From the NCBI RefSeq assembly GCF_024661895.1, contig NZ_CP102453.1, positions 2,170,001 through 2,234,000 of the forward strand: 64,000 nucleotides of DNA, in the 5' to 3' direction. This stretch comes from Fundicoccus culcitae. Its GTDB lineage: Bacteria; Bacillota; Bacilli; Lactobacillales; Aerococcaceae. The notes beneath the pieces were generated by a model that made no database searches, was not told where the DNA came from, and saw nothing but the letters and a program-made list of their open reading frames with translations. Both the position numbers and the translations under genes were made by a program. Shown piece after piece: positions 17,491 through 26,319 of this stretch. Within the stretch, counting starts at the first letter, position 1; the number at the start of each line of letters is the position of its first letter.

Positions 17491-18699
17491 GTGATAGAAC
17501 CTAGTGAACATCGACCTACCCAAGTGATTATCGACTTGGAGGCCATCAGACATAATCTTAAAACCGTTCTTGCCATGAAATCGCCGAGCCAACGCTTGTA
17601 TGCAACGGTCAAGGCCAACGCCTATGGCCATGGCGATATAGCAATTGCTCAAATAGCCCTAGAAACAGGGGTGGATGGCTTGATGGTTGCAACGGTTGAC
17701 GAAGGCATAAGTTTGCGCAAACAAGGTCTTGTCGATATGCCGATTCTGGTCCTTGGTTTAACCGACCCACGTGGAATTGCGGAAATTCTGTTGTATCAAC
17801 TGACCATTACAGTGAGTAGCGCTGACTTTTTTGAACAGGCTTATCAACAACTTGAAAAGCATCAGCTTTTGCATTTGCTGAAACAATACCCCTTAAATTT
17901 TCATTTAGCCATTGATACAGGTATGGGACGTATCGGTTTGCGGACGCAAGCTGAAATCGAAGCATTCGTTGAAGCCATGGATAACTACACATGGGCACAT
18001 TGGGAAGGCGTCTTTACGCATTTTTCAACCGCCGGTGGTGGACCTGAAGACTATGTGGATTTTCAATGGCAGCAATGGTTGCATTTATTGGAAGTTGTTC
18101 CCGAAGACATTGAATTCAAGCACTATGCCAACTCAGCCATGGGGATTTGGTACCCCAACCAACCAGAGTCAGACATCATACGTTTGGGCATTGCCATGTA
18201 CGGGATGGATCCTAAAGACCAAATCCCGTTGGACCAAGTTGACCCTAGTCAATTACAAGACGCCAATCTGCTTACCATCGCAGACAGTCCTTTTAAACCT
18301 GCTCTACAACTCGTTTCGGAACTTGTCTATGTCAAACAAGTACCCGCTAATAGCAAAATTAGTTATGGAGCGAAATATACAACCACCCAAGATGAGTGGA
18401 TTGGGACAGTGCCAATTGGATACGCAGATGGCTGGTTGCGTCATTACCAAGTCATCGACGTTCTTGTGCAAAGCCAAGCCTGCCCGGTTGCCGGTGTTAT
18501 CAACATGGATCAAATGATGATTCGCTTGCCGCAACAATTTCCCGTTGGAACCACCGTTACCTTGATTGGCCGCGATGGCCATTTGAACAACCACCCGTCC
18601 CTTTTAGCCCAAAAACTCAACACCATCAGTTACGAAATCTTTTGTAGTCTTGGTCAACGCCTACCCCGCGTTTACCTCAATGAAACCCCAAATAAATAA
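17491..18699 (+). CDS. alr: Alanine racemase
   Basis: A 402-residue PLP enzyme converting L-Ala to D-Ala, the substrate for the ddl product in this window. The PLP lysine is Lys41 in 'YATVKANAYGHG', the catalytic Tyr lies in 'ISYGAKYT', and 'VPIGYADGW' and 'INMDQMMI' are family markers. It starts with GTG; TAGGAGG (17476-17482) precedes it by 8 bp. The first 70 bp upstream are tandem AACCAAACTAACCC-like copies of no known role. The stop TAA lies inside a motif copy (AAATAAATAACCCTGC). Confidence 0.95.
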   Translation: MIEPSEHRPTQVIIDLEAIRHNLKTVLAMKSPSQRLYATVKANAYGHGDIAIAQIALETGVDGLMVATVDEGISLRKQGLVDMPILVLGLTDPRGIAEILLYQLTITVSSADFFEQAYQQLEKHQLLHLLKQYPLNFHLAIDTGMGRIGLRTQAEIEAFVEAMDNYTWAHWEGVFTHFSTAGGGPEDYVDFQWQQWLHLLEVVPEDIEFKHYANSAMGIWYPNQPESDIIRLGIAMYGMDPKDQIPLDQVDPSQLQDANLLTIADSPFKPALQLVSELVYVKQVPANSKISYGAKYTTTQDEWIGTVPIGYADGWLRHYQVIDVLVQSQACPVAGVINMDQMMIRLPQQFPVGTTVTLIGRDGHLNNHPSLLAQKLNTISYEIFCSLGQRLPRVYLNETPNK

Positions 18700-18725
18700 C
18701 CCTGCAACAAAGGAGGCAGCATCGG

Positions 18726-19349
18726 ATGCTTAAAATAGAAAAAATGGTCGTCGGTATCGCTCAAGAAAACACCTATGCCATCATCAACGAAGCCAACAAA
18801 GCCTTAATTATTGATCCAGGTGCCAATCCTGAAGGCTTAATCAGCTGGATTCGGTCCAACCAATGGGAACCGCAAGCCGTCTTGCTCACCCATTGTCACT
18901 ATGATCACATCGGCGCCTTGGATGCTATTCGCGATGCTTTTGGGATAGACGCCTACGTTCATCCCATCGAAGCCGATTTTATCACCGATGCCCGCCAAAA
19001 TTTATCCTATTACGGTGGCTCTCCTTTTGTGCAACGCCCGGCCGAACATGAATGGCATGCCATGGAAACCAAAGTCGTTGGCGATTTCACCTTTGACGTC
19101 GCTTTTGTGCCCGGTCACAGCCCTGGCCACGTCGTTTACCTTTTTAAGGAGCACGGCTTTGTTATTTGCGGCGACACCGTTTTTGCCAACTCCATCGGCC
19201 GCACCGACTTGCCTGGCGGGAATCACCCCCTGTTGATCACGGGCATTCAAAACCACATCCTGCCCCTGCCCGGCGACACCCTTTTATACCCCGGCCACGG
19301 CCCAGCGACAACCGTCGCCCAAGAACTTAAAACCAACCCCTACCTCTAA
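18726..19349 (+). CDS. MBL-fold metallohydrolase (glyoxalase II-like)
   Basis: A 207-residue beta-lactamase-fold hydrolase with 'LLTHCHYDHIGALD' (HxHxDH), 'VPGHSPGHVVYLF', 'VICGDTVFANSIGRTDLPGG' and 'LYPGHGPATT' giving the two-zinc site. This short form (YcbL/YqgX type) lacks the substrate-binding domain of true glyoxalase II, so its thioester substrate is not known. It is 26 bp from alr with AAAGGAGG between, so likely the same operon. The strand is C-rich here compared with the right part of the window. Confidence 0.85.
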   Translation: MLKIEKMVVGIAQENTYAIINEANKALIIDPGANPEGLISWIRSNQWEPQAVLLTHCHYDHIGALDAIRDAFGIDAYVHPIEADFITDARQNLSYYGGSPFVQRPAEHEWHAMETKVVGDFTFDVAFVPGHSPGHVVYLFKEHGFVICGDTVFANSIGRTDLPGGNHPLLITGIQNHILPLPGDTLLYPGHGPATTVAQELKTNPYL

Positions 19350-19365
19350 AATAAATACCTCTCTC

Positions 19366-19398
19366 CTCCTCAAGCCCTCTTGAGGAGCTTTTTTTTTC
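19366..19398 (+). terminator. Terminator of the acpS-alr-MBL operon
   Basis: CTCCTCAAG-CCCT-CTTGAGGAG followed by CTTTTTTTTT. A motif copy (19349-19363) runs into the 5' arm. Confidence 0.9.
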
Positions 19399-19400
19399 AA

Positions 19401-19430
19401 AAAAAAAAGACATAAGCAGTCACTTATGTC
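19401..19430 (-). terminator. Terminator of the CBS-domain gene
   Basis: On the minus strand GACATAAG pairs with CTTATGTC, followed by a run of ten T. A reverse motif copy (GGAGATATTTATTTAAA, 19436) lies between it and the gene. Confidence 0.85.
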
Positions 19431-19457
19431 TTTAAGGAGATATTTATTTAAAAGGGT

Positions 19458-20105
19458 TTAAATTTTGTTTGACTGTAGGTCATACAGTTGATGTTCGATG
19501 TCTTTGCGTGAAAGGTACTTAACGAGCTGATTAATTTGGATTTTATCGACATCTTCCGGAAGGACAAAAATCGACATGGCGTGGGTGCGATAATCGGTGC
19601 GGTCGAGAAACATGGAGGAAGAAATATCGCTGTAACGATTGATAATCCGCGCGAGCCGATTCAAATCACCCCGTTTGCCCATCGATTTAACGAACAGGAT
19701 ATACCCCGCACGATTAATGGCCCAAGCTTGAGCGAGAAAATCGATTAAATTATCATGAGGAATCACCCCGACAAAAGCATTGTTTTCATCAATCACCGCT
19801 AAATAAGGTAAATCTTTCATCGCAAAAAAAAGACGATAAAAATGATCGTTTTGGCGAAACACACGGGTACTATTTTTTAAAAAACGCGTGACAGGAATTT
19901 TACTTAAGTCGCTGTCAGGATGATGGTATTTATATTGGTAAATGTGATAACGGTAAATATTACCGCGATACATAGTGTTTGTTTGGTCGAGGATCGGTGT
20001 GCATCGCAAATGATTATCTTCTAAAATCTCAATGGCTTCATCACACATAGCTGACTCCGACAAACACTGGAGTTTATCTTTGTAAACAACTAAGTCATCA
20101 AACAT
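19458..20105 (-). CDS. CBS-domain protein with ACT-like C-terminal domain
   Basis: A 215-residue cytosolic protein. Residues about 5-125 form a CBS pair ('MCDEAIEILEDNHLRCTPILD', 'LPYLAVIDENNAFVGVIPHDNLIDFL'), and residues 130-215 look like an ACT-type regulatory fold ('GYILFVKSMGKRGDLNRLARIINRYSDISSSMFLDR'). The CBS+ACT layout and length resemble the c-di-AMP-binding protein CbpA described in Listeria, but ligand binding cannot be read from the sequence. It is monocistronic, with a terminator facing that of the upstream operon. Confidence 0.75.
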   Translation of the reverse strand: MFDDLVVYKDKLQCLSESAMCDEAIEILEDNHLRCTPILDQTNTMYRGNIYRYHIYQYKYHHPDSDLSKIPVTRFLKNSTRVFRQNDHFYRLFFAMKDLPYLAVIDENNAFVGVIPHDNLIDFLAQAWAINRAGYILFVKSMGKRGDLNRLARIINRYSDISSSMFLDRTDYRTHAMSIFVLPEDVDKIQINQLVKYLSRKDIEHQLYDLQSNKI

Positions 20106-20202
20106 TCTGTCAAAACCTTTCGTGAATTCTCTTGCCTAATTATATTAGCAAACTTTGTTATTTTAAGCAATCATTTTCTAATGATATTTTAATCTTTCTT
20201 TT

Positions 20203-20510
20203 AATAAATATCACTGCTAAAGTGGGACGGCGGTGTTGTGGGGCGGCCGCCAAACCGCGCTTCATTTGGCGGTGGAGTATGTGGTGCCCGCCAAACCGTG
20301 CTTCAATTGGCGTTGGAGAATGGGTTGCCCGCCAAACCGCGCTTCATTTGGCGTTGGCAAGTGGGAAGTGTAGAAACGTGGTGGTGACGGATATAGCATC
20401 GTGTTAGACAAGATATTCTAAATTAGGTGGCGAAGTCCATATACCTCCTCGCCACCAATCAAATTAGATGGCGAAGCCTATATACCTCTTTGCCACCAAT
20501 CAAAATTGGA
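20203..20510. repeat. Bracketed island, left part: 41-bp hairpin arrays
   Basis: The island opens with the motif AATAAATATCACTGC (20203-20217). Three CGCCAAA/TTTGGCG units start at 20248, 20289 and 20330, then the linker GGCAAGTGGGAAGTG, then two GGCGA/TCGCC units at 20429 and 20470. All spacings are 41 bp. Confidence 0.9.
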
Positions 20511-20609
20511 CCAATCTAGGTAGGGGATCAATCACTTATTTCCTAATTACGATTACCTTTATTCCACGTCCATTCATTACTCACTTACAGCGGTGGAGAA
20601 TGGATCGCC

Positions 20610-20810
20610 CGCCAAACCACGCTTCAATTGGCGTTGGAGAATAGGTTGCCCGCCAAACCATGCCTCATTTGGCGGTGGAGAATGGGTTGCCCGCCAAACC
20701 GTGCCTCATTTGGCGATGGAGTTTGTGGTGCCCGCCAAACCACGCTTCATTTGGCGTTGGAGAAAGGATTGCCCGCCAAACCATGTTTCATTTGGCGGGC
20801 ATGTATGGCA
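20610..20810. repeat. Hairpin array: 5 units of 41 bp, stem CGCCAAA/TTTGGCG
   Basis: Units start at 20610, 20651, 20692, 20733 and 20774. The stem is identical to the array at 5927, but the spacer (GTGGAGAATGGGTTGCC) is different, so the stem is conserved while the spacer is locus-specific. Confidence 0.92.
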
Positions 20811-20850
20811 AGCCCTCCAAATGAAGATTGTATTGGTGTGTTTCATCATC

Positions 20851-21108
20851 ACTTTAACTTCTAGGTGCTCAGAAGTACAAGCGAATCACCAACACTTTAA
20901 CTTCTGAGTGCTCAGAAGTACAAGTGTTTCACCAACACTTTAACTTCTAGCTGCTCAGAAGTACAAGCGATTGACCAACACTTTAACTTCTGGGTGCTTA
21001 GAAGTACAAGCGAATCACTAACGCTTTAACTTCTGAGTACTCAGAAGTACAAGCGATTAACCATCACTTTAACTTCTAGCTGCTCAGAAGTTAAAGTGCT
21101 TCCTCATC
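20851..21108. repeat. Hairpin array: 6 units of 43 bp, stem ACTTCTGAG/CTCAGAAGT
   Basis: Units start at 20851, 20894, 20937, 20980, 21023 and 21066. The best unit (20894) has a perfect 9-bp stem with a 2-nt loop. The last unit ends in AGAAGTTAAAGTG, extending the pairing to the outer ACTTTAACTTCT. Confidence 0.92.
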
Positions 21109-21109
21109 A

Positions 21110-21436
21110 CATAACTCGGACTAATAGGTATCGCTAATCCTTCGCTGTCCGAAAATGCAGCGCCTATCAGTAAAACGCTAGGATTTGTCACCAAATCAAG
21201 TAATAAATCATCTCAATGGTACAGGGACTAAATCCGTATAGCATTAAGGTAGCTAACGCGTGTTAAAACGTGTGCTTCTATTAGCCGTGCTATTTAATCA
21301 ATGCTTTTCGCTAACACACCCAGACAGCTAGTTGTCCTCCCACCCGCAATTTGCTGACCCACCTACAAACCTAGCGGTCTCCCCCAACCTCAATTTATTA
21401 CTCCCCCCAACCTCACCCCCAGCAGAGATATTTATT
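21110..21436. other. Non-coding remainder of the island, closed by a reverse motif copy
   Basis: No gene, RNA or clear repeat is seen in 21110-21420. The stretch ends with GCAGAGATATTTATT (21422-21436), which together with the forward copy at 20203 brackets the whole 1.2-kb island. Confidence 0.5.
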
Positions 21437-21560
21437 AAAATAGAATTATAAAAAGCGGTTAAGATAGGGGGTTGATATTGCTTTTTGGTTGTGAATTAAT
21501 TATAGTATTGGTATACGTATTATTTTATATTTTGTATACGAAGAAGGAGAGAAAAAATTT

Positions 21561-22964
21561 ATGGACCCCTCGGGGAATTCATTGTTTAGTCAAATATTAG
21601 TGATATTGGTTTTAACGCTGGTGAATGCTTTTTTTGCCGCATCGGAAATGGCCTTTGTGTCGGTCAATCAACAAAAGGTGCAACGATTAGCGGATGAAGG
21701 TGACAAAAAGGCCAAGCGTGTGATGAAATTATTAAATGATTCGGATGACTTTTTAGCTACCATTCAAGTCGCCATTACGTTAGCAGGATTCTTATCTTCT
21801 GCGTCGGCGGCCACAAGCTTTTCTTCCCGCTTGGCTGAATGGTTTCCAAACTTTCCAGGTGTCGAAACGGTCGCTTTAGTTGTTGTCACTTTAATACTTT
21901 CATATATTACACTTGTTTTTGGGGAGCTCTTTCCAAAACAAATAGCGATGCAGATGCCAGAAACCATTGCTATGCAAACCGCTGGTGTTGTTGGGGTGGT
22001 ACAAACCATCTTTAAACCATTTGTTAAATTACTTTCTGCATCAACTGGCTTTTTACAACGAATTACGCCGATTGATTTTTCTAAACAAGAAGAGAAATAT
22101 ACTCGTGACGAGATGAAAGCTATTTTAAATGCGAGTCGTCAAGAGGGTTCAATCGACTTAACCGAGTTTTCTATGTTACAAGGGGTGCTGTCCTTAGATA
22201 GTAAGGTAGCCCGCGAAGTCATGGTGCCTCGGACAGATACGCAAATGGTCGATATCGAAGATGATTATGATGAAATTTTAGATACCATTTTAAATAGTCC
22301 CTACTCACGGATTCCCTTATATGAAAATGATAAAGATAACGTCATTGGCGTTATCCATATGAAAAACGTCCTAAAGGCTTCTCGCGAAAATGGGTTTGGA
22401 CAAATAAATTTCCGTGATTTAGCCAGTGATCCACTCTTTGTTCCATCAACGATATTTATTGATGATTTATTATTGGAATTTAAACGTGAACAAACGCACA
22501 TGGCGATTTTACGCGATGAGTATGGTGGGGTTGAAGGGATTGTGACTTTAGAGGATTTACTGGAGGAAATTGTTGGGGATATTGAAGACGAGTCAGACGT
22601 TAATACGTCCAGCGATGTCCGTAAAATCGATGACCACAACTATTACTTAAACGGTGGACTTCCCATTGATAAGTTTAATAACTATTTTGAAGAAACCTTA
22701 CATTCCGAAGAAGTGGATACGATAGCCGGTTTAATTATTTATGAAATAGGTTATGTCCCCGATGATGATGAAGTGGTTGTTTGCCGTGCTAACAATTGGG
22801 TTTTAAAAACAACGGAGGTTGAAAACGGTCGGATTCGTGGCATCCATATGATGTTAGATGAAGATTATACCGTTGAAACGGAATATAACTTGTATGATGA
22901 AGAAGCTGCCGGCTATCATCCAGACAATAATCGGGACCACGATGACGACGATGATGATGATTAG
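21561..22964 (+). CDS. CNNM/CorC (HlyC/CorC) family transporter
   Basis: A 467-residue membrane protein with the usual order: DUF21 with four hydrophobic segments (residues about 8-190, beginning 'ILVLTLVNAFFAASEMAFVSVN' split over the first helix), a CBS pair ('MVPRTDTQMVDIEDDYDEIL', 'AILRDEYGGVEGIVTLEDLLEEIVGDIEDE') and a CorC_HlyC domain at the C-terminus. Bacterial members export Mg2+ (Na+/Mg2+ exchange) and bind ATP-Mg in the CBS pair. An unusual tail, DHDDDDDDD, ends the protein and could bind divalent cations. AGAAGGAG precedes the ATG. Confidence 0.88.
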   Translation: MDPSGNSLFSQILVILVLTLVNAFFAASEMAFVSVNQQKVQRLADEGDKKAKRVMKLLNDSDDFLATIQVAITLAGFLSSASAATSFSSRLAEWFPNFPGVETVALVVVTLILSYITLVFGELFPKQIAMQMPETIAMQTAGVVGVVQTIFKPFVKLLSASTGFLQRITPIDFSKQEEKYTRDEMKAILNASRQEGSIDLTEFSMLQGVLSLDSKVAREVMVPRTDTQMVDIEDDYDEILDTILNSPYSRIPLYENDKDNVIGVIHMKNVLKASRENGFGQINFRDLASDPLFVPSTIFIDDLLLEFKREQTHMAILRDEYGGVEGIVTLEDLLEEIVGDIEDESDVNTSSDVRKIDDHNYYLNGGLPIDKFNNYFEETLHSEEVDTIAGLIIYEIGYVPDDDEVVVCRANNWVLKTTEVENGRIRGIHMMLDEDYTVETEYNLYDEEAAGYHPDNNRDHDDDDDDD

Positions 22965-23010
22965 ACCCGCTTAGTCTGAATCAAACAAGCAGATATTTAT
23001 TTGTGTAAAG

Positions 23011-23095
23011 CACTGAGTTGCATGAAAAGAGTCGAAGTAGGAGTAGGCAACCGCCCCTAAATCGCACACTCCGACAATGCGGCTCAGTTTTTTGT
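23011..23095 (+). terminator. Branched terminator of the CNNM gene
   Basis: CTGAGTTGCAT (outer 5' arm) pairs with ATGCGGCTCAG, followed by TTTTTT. An inner arm pairs GTCG..AGGAGT with ACTCCGAC. Like the structure at 4910-5043 it is longer than a simple hairpin. The motif copy GCAGATATTTATTTG (22989) lies just before it. Confidence 0.7.
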
Positions 23096-23117
23096 TAATA
23101 CGATTGAAGGAGTCAAT

Positions 23118-23786
23118 ATGTTAAATGAAATGATGCATCGCCCCGTGGTTATGCCGGAGTTAGTCAATTATATGCGGACCGCCCAACAAGGCTTTCCCGG
23201 AGGACTCGGTGAGATTGAGCAGTTTGCGAATGAAAATGGGATCCCGGTGATTCCGCATGAAACGGCCAAGTTTTTAGACCTGTTTTGTGCCAGTATCGAG
23301 CCACGCTATATTTTAGAAATCGGGACAGCTATTGGTTTTTCAGCGAGTTTGATGGCGCAACACCTTCAAACTGACGGTCACTTAACAACCATCGACCGTT
23401 ATCCCCAAATGGTTGAACGTGCTCAAGAAAATTTCAAAAAGCTGGGGTTGCAAGACCGGATTACCTTGCTTGAAGGGGATGCCGCCGATATTTTACCGAC
23501 CCTTAGCGGGTCTTACGATTTGATTTTTATGGATAGTGCCAAAGCTAAATACATTGATTTCTATCCGGAATGTATGCGATTATTGCGCTTGGGTGGCATT
23601 CTAATCATTGATGACGTCTTCCAAGGAGGTACCATCCTGGAGGAGGAGAGCGCGCGGCCTAAACGGGTCCGCAAAATTCACCGACAATTGAATTTGTTGC
23701 TTGACACGGTTTTACAAGACCCGCAGCAACGCTCTTGCTTGGTACCCCTCGGCGACGGACTCTTAATGGTCAGAAAGGAAAATTAA
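23118..23786 (+). CDS. O-methyltransferase, TrmR/YrrM-like
   Basis: A 222-residue class I SAM methyltransferase of the Methyltransf_3 (COMT-like) family: 'YILEIGTAIGFSASLMAQHL' (SAM motif I), 'TTIDRYPQMVERAQENF', 'YDLIFMDSAKAKYIDFYPECM' (metal-binding Asp) and 'GGILIIDDVFQGG'. The best-known Firmicutes relative is TrmR (YrrM), which methylates 5-hydroxyuridine at position 34 of tRNA. Assignment to TrmR rather than a small-molecule O-methyltransferase is likely but not certain. AAGGAG precedes the start. The HAD gene begins one base after the stop, so the two share an operon. Confidence 0.75.
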   Translation: MLNEMMHRPVVMPELVNYMRTAQQGFPGGLGEIEQFANENGIPVIPHETAKFLDLFCASIEPRYILEIGTAIGFSASLMAQHLQTDGHLTTIDRYPQMVERAQENFKKLGLQDRITLLEGDAADILPTLSGSYDLIFMDSAKAKYIDFYPECMRLLRLGGILIIDDVFQGGTILEEESARPKRVRKIHRQLNLLLDTVLQDPQQRSCLVPLGDGLLMVRKEN

Positions 23787-23787
23787 C

Positions 23788-24639
23788 ATGCAAACCCCCA
23801 TCGAATTAATCGCCATCGATTTAGATGGCACACTACTCACCGATGCTAAAACCCTCTCACAAGAAAATATCGCTGCGATTGAAGCGGCGGTTGCCTTGGA
23901 TAAAAAAGTCGTTATTTGCACCGGGCGTACCTTGCCGGGCGTTCGACGCTTCATCCAACAATTGCCCATGCATCAATCGGAACAGGATGAATATTTAATT
24001 TTAAATAACGGGGCTGTAACGCACCGTTTACCGAATTTAGAAATAATTCATGAAGCCACCCTGGACCACGAGGCGCTCCGTCAATTAATGGCTATTATCC
24101 CTCAATCTGAGGCGCAAGGCGCGCGTCTCGTTGCCTTTGATCAAGAGCATTTTTTCATGGTCAGTCAAGCCGCACCGACGGAATTAGTGATAGCCGATGC
24201 TAAAACTCTAGCTTCAGAAATTACCGCTATTTCTTTTGAAGAAATTATGAAGATTCCAAGAATATACAAAGCTATGATTATCGCCCCGAGCGACGTCTTA
24301 GATAAAATACAGTCCGAACTGCCGGAAACCCTAGCGGATGTCACTTCAGTGGTGCGCAGTCAACCGATTATTATCGAATTTTTACCTAAAGATATTAACA
24401 AAGGGGTCGCCCTAAAAGCCTTAGCCCAACAACTAAATATCCCTAGGCAAGCCATTATGGCACTAGGTGACCAACTGAATGACTATGAAATGTTAGACTA
24501 TGCCGGACTTGGGGTGAAAATGGCCAACGGGGTTGACGGCATCGATGCTGTAACCCAAGCGACAACCGCGTCTAACAACGATCATGGTGTAGCCAAAGCC
24601 ATTAAAAAATATGTTTTAGAGCCTGAAAACAAGATTTAA
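23788..24639 (+). CDS. Cof-type HAD-IIB family phosphatase
   Basis: A 283-residue HAD hydrolase. Motif I is 'AIDLDGTLLTD' (nucleophile Asp), motif II 'VVICTGRT', motif III Lys in 'PKDINKGVALKAL' and motif IV 'ALGDQLNDYEMLDYAGLGVKM'. The cap between motifs II and III is of type IIB. Family members dephosphorylate sugar phosphates, FMN or pyridoxal phosphate with loose specificity, so no substrate is proposed. It is co-transcribed with the TrmR-like gene. Confidence 0.85.
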   Translation: MQTPIELIAIDLDGTLLTDAKTLSQENIAAIEAAVALDKKVVICTGRTLPGVRRFIQQLPMHQSEQDEYLILNNGAVTHRLPNLEIIHEATLDHEALRQLMAIIPQSEAQGARLVAFDQEHFFMVSQAAPTELVIADAKTLASEITAISFEEIMKIPRIYKAMIIAPSDVLDKIQSELPETLADVTSVVRSQPIIIEFLPKDINKGVALKALAQQLNIPRQAIMALGDQLNDYEMLDYAGLGVKMANGVDGIDAVTQATTASNNDHGVAKAIKKYVLEPENKI

Positions 24640-24727
24640 CAATTTATTTATACTTTCTTCACATTTATATGCTAAAATATGTACTTGAATGAACGAATAA
24701 TAATAAAGCATTAGGCGGTGGAGTAAA

Positions 24728-26119
24728 ATGAAGAAAACGTTCATAATCAGTTTGGTAACGCTGGTTATCCTTGGTGTGGCTTATAGTGCTGGAATTGGCT
24801 TTTATGCAGAAAAATTCCAAGCAAATACAACGTTTGGTACAGTAGATATAAGTAACTTATCTTTACCTGAAGCGCAAGCAAAGATTGAAGATGAATTAAA
24901 CGCTGAATCGATTACAGTTAAAGAAAATGGTCAAGTACTAGGTACCTTTACCGTGGGTGATTTAAATGGTCAAATCAACACTGAAGATGTATTAACAAGC
25001 ACTTATAATTCTCAAAATCCAACAGAATGGTTGGGTGGCTATTTTTCAAGTGTTGAATACGATAATGTGTTAATGAATAGCTTACAAATCGACGACGCTG
25101 ATTTGTCCGCTGTCTTATCTGAAGTTGGCTTAAATAATACCGATCGTGAAGCGGCAACCGATGCATACATTGACTATCAAGATGGTCGCGGCTATTTTGT
25201 CCAAGATGCGACGAATGGCAATCAATTAGATTTAGAAGAAGTGAAAGACCTCATTGTCACGGGTCTACAAGATGGCGTGGGCGAGATTGAAATTAACCAA
25301 GCCTATCTTGAGCCTGAAGTAACGGCTGATAGTGAAGACATTCAATCATTAATGAATCGGATTGATGAATTGACCAGTACTAAATTAACCTTAAATATTG
25401 CAGGGAATGAAGTCACTATTCCACAAGAAAAAATTGAGGAATGGTTGTACTTTGATGGCAACAATAATCCTGTTTTTGACCAAAACTTAATTTATGAATA
25501 CTTAGGGACATTGAACGAACAATATGCGACTTATATGTCATATCGGACCTTTAATAGTACCCTACAAGGTCAAGTTACTGTTGACCCCGGAACATTAGGT
25601 TGGTCCATTAGCCGTGATGAAGAGTCCGCTCAAATTGCTGCTGATTTATTAGCCGGTGAAGATATTACACGTGATCCAATTATTGCAGGTACAGGTTATA
25701 ATTCTTCCGGTGATGACATTGGCTCGACGTATGTTGAAGTTGATTTAACGAACCAAATGATGTATTACTACCGTGATGGTGCCTTAATGTTAGAAACACC
25801 TATTGTAAGTGGTATGGGTAATAACCATGCGGTTCCAACGCCAACGATTGCTGGAGCTTACTCCATTTGGAATAAAGAAAGAGATGCCACTTTAGTTGGG
25901 GTTAACCAACAAAGAGGCAATGACTACGAACAACCGGTAAGTTACTGGTTACCATTTGATGATACCGGCCAAGGGATTCATGATGCGAACTGGCAATCAA
26001 GCTTTGGTGGCGATATTTATCAATATGCCGGCTCACAAGGATGTATTAATACGCCTCCAGGTGTAATGGCACAATTGTTCGAAATGGTAGAAGTAGGGAC
26101 ACCTGTCATTGTGTTCTAA
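24728..26119 (+). CDS. L,D-transpeptidase (YkuD) with peptidoglycan-binding domain
   Basis: A 463-residue envelope protein. Residues about 4-24 form an N-terminal membrane anchor. Residues 30-310 hold a PG_binding_4-type repeat region ('DISNLSLPEAQAKIEDEL', 'YFVQDATNGNQLDLEEVKD'). The C-terminal YkuD domain has 'EVDLTNQMMYYYRDGALMLETPIVSG' and the active site H...'GSQGCINTP', with Cys439 as nucleophile. It makes 3-3 crosslinks or attaches proteins to peptidoglycan. Its position just before walRK fits a cell-wall role, since WalR often controls wall hydrolases and synthases. AGGCGGTGG precedes the ATG. Confidence 0.88.
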   Translation: MKKTFIISLVTLVILGVAYSAGIGFYAEKFQANTTFGTVDISNLSLPEAQAKIEDELNAESITVKENGQVLGTFTVGDLNGQINTEDVLTSTYNSQNPTEWLGGYFSSVEYDNVLMNSLQIDDADLSAVLSEVGLNNTDREAATDAYIDYQDGRGYFVQDATNGNQLDLEEVKDLIVTGLQDGVGEIEINQAYLEPEVTADSEDIQSLMNRIDELTSTKLTLNIAGNEVTIPQEKIEEWLYFDGNNNPVFDQNLIYEYLGTLNEQYATYMSYRTFNSTLQGQVTVDPGTLGWSISRDEESAQIAADLLAGEDITRDPIIAGTGYNSSGDDIGSTYVEVDLTNQMMYYYRDGALMLETPIVSGMGNNHAVPTPTIAGAYSIWNKERDATLVGVNQQRGNDYEQPVSYWLPFDDTGQGIHDANWQSSFGGDIYQYAGSQGCINTPPGVMAQLFEMVEVGTPVIVF

Positions 26120-26142
26120 TGCATTGAAATAAGTTATAATAG

Positions 26143-26190
26143 ACAGAGGTTAGGGATGCATGTATAATGGCAACCTACCTCTGTTTTTAT
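26143..26190 (+). terminator. Terminator of the L,D-transpeptidase gene
   Basis: ACAGAGGT (26143-26150) pairs with ACCTCTGT (26177-26184), followed by TTTTAT. Confidence 0.8.
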
Positions 26191-26232
26191 CTTAATAAAG
26201 CTGTAAGATATACTAAAAAAAGAGAAAGCATT

Positions 26233-26260
26233 TTGACTAATCCTATGTAATCGCTATAAT
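26233..26260 (+). promoter_or_regulatory. walR promoter
   Basis: TTGACT (26233-26238) and TATAAT (26255-26260) with a 16-bp spacer; the ATG of walR follows 60 bp downstream. Confidence 0.75.
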
Positions 26261-26319
26261 ATAGAGTGACTTAATAATTTCAAAATTATACATTTACATA
26301 AATAGCAAGGAGTGAAAAG

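Noticed and set aside
21110-21420. tRNA or rRNA fragment
   Set aside because: GGTAGCTAACGCG and nearby words recall rRNA by eye, but no cloverleaf, no long rRNA-like stretch and no conserved helices could be found.
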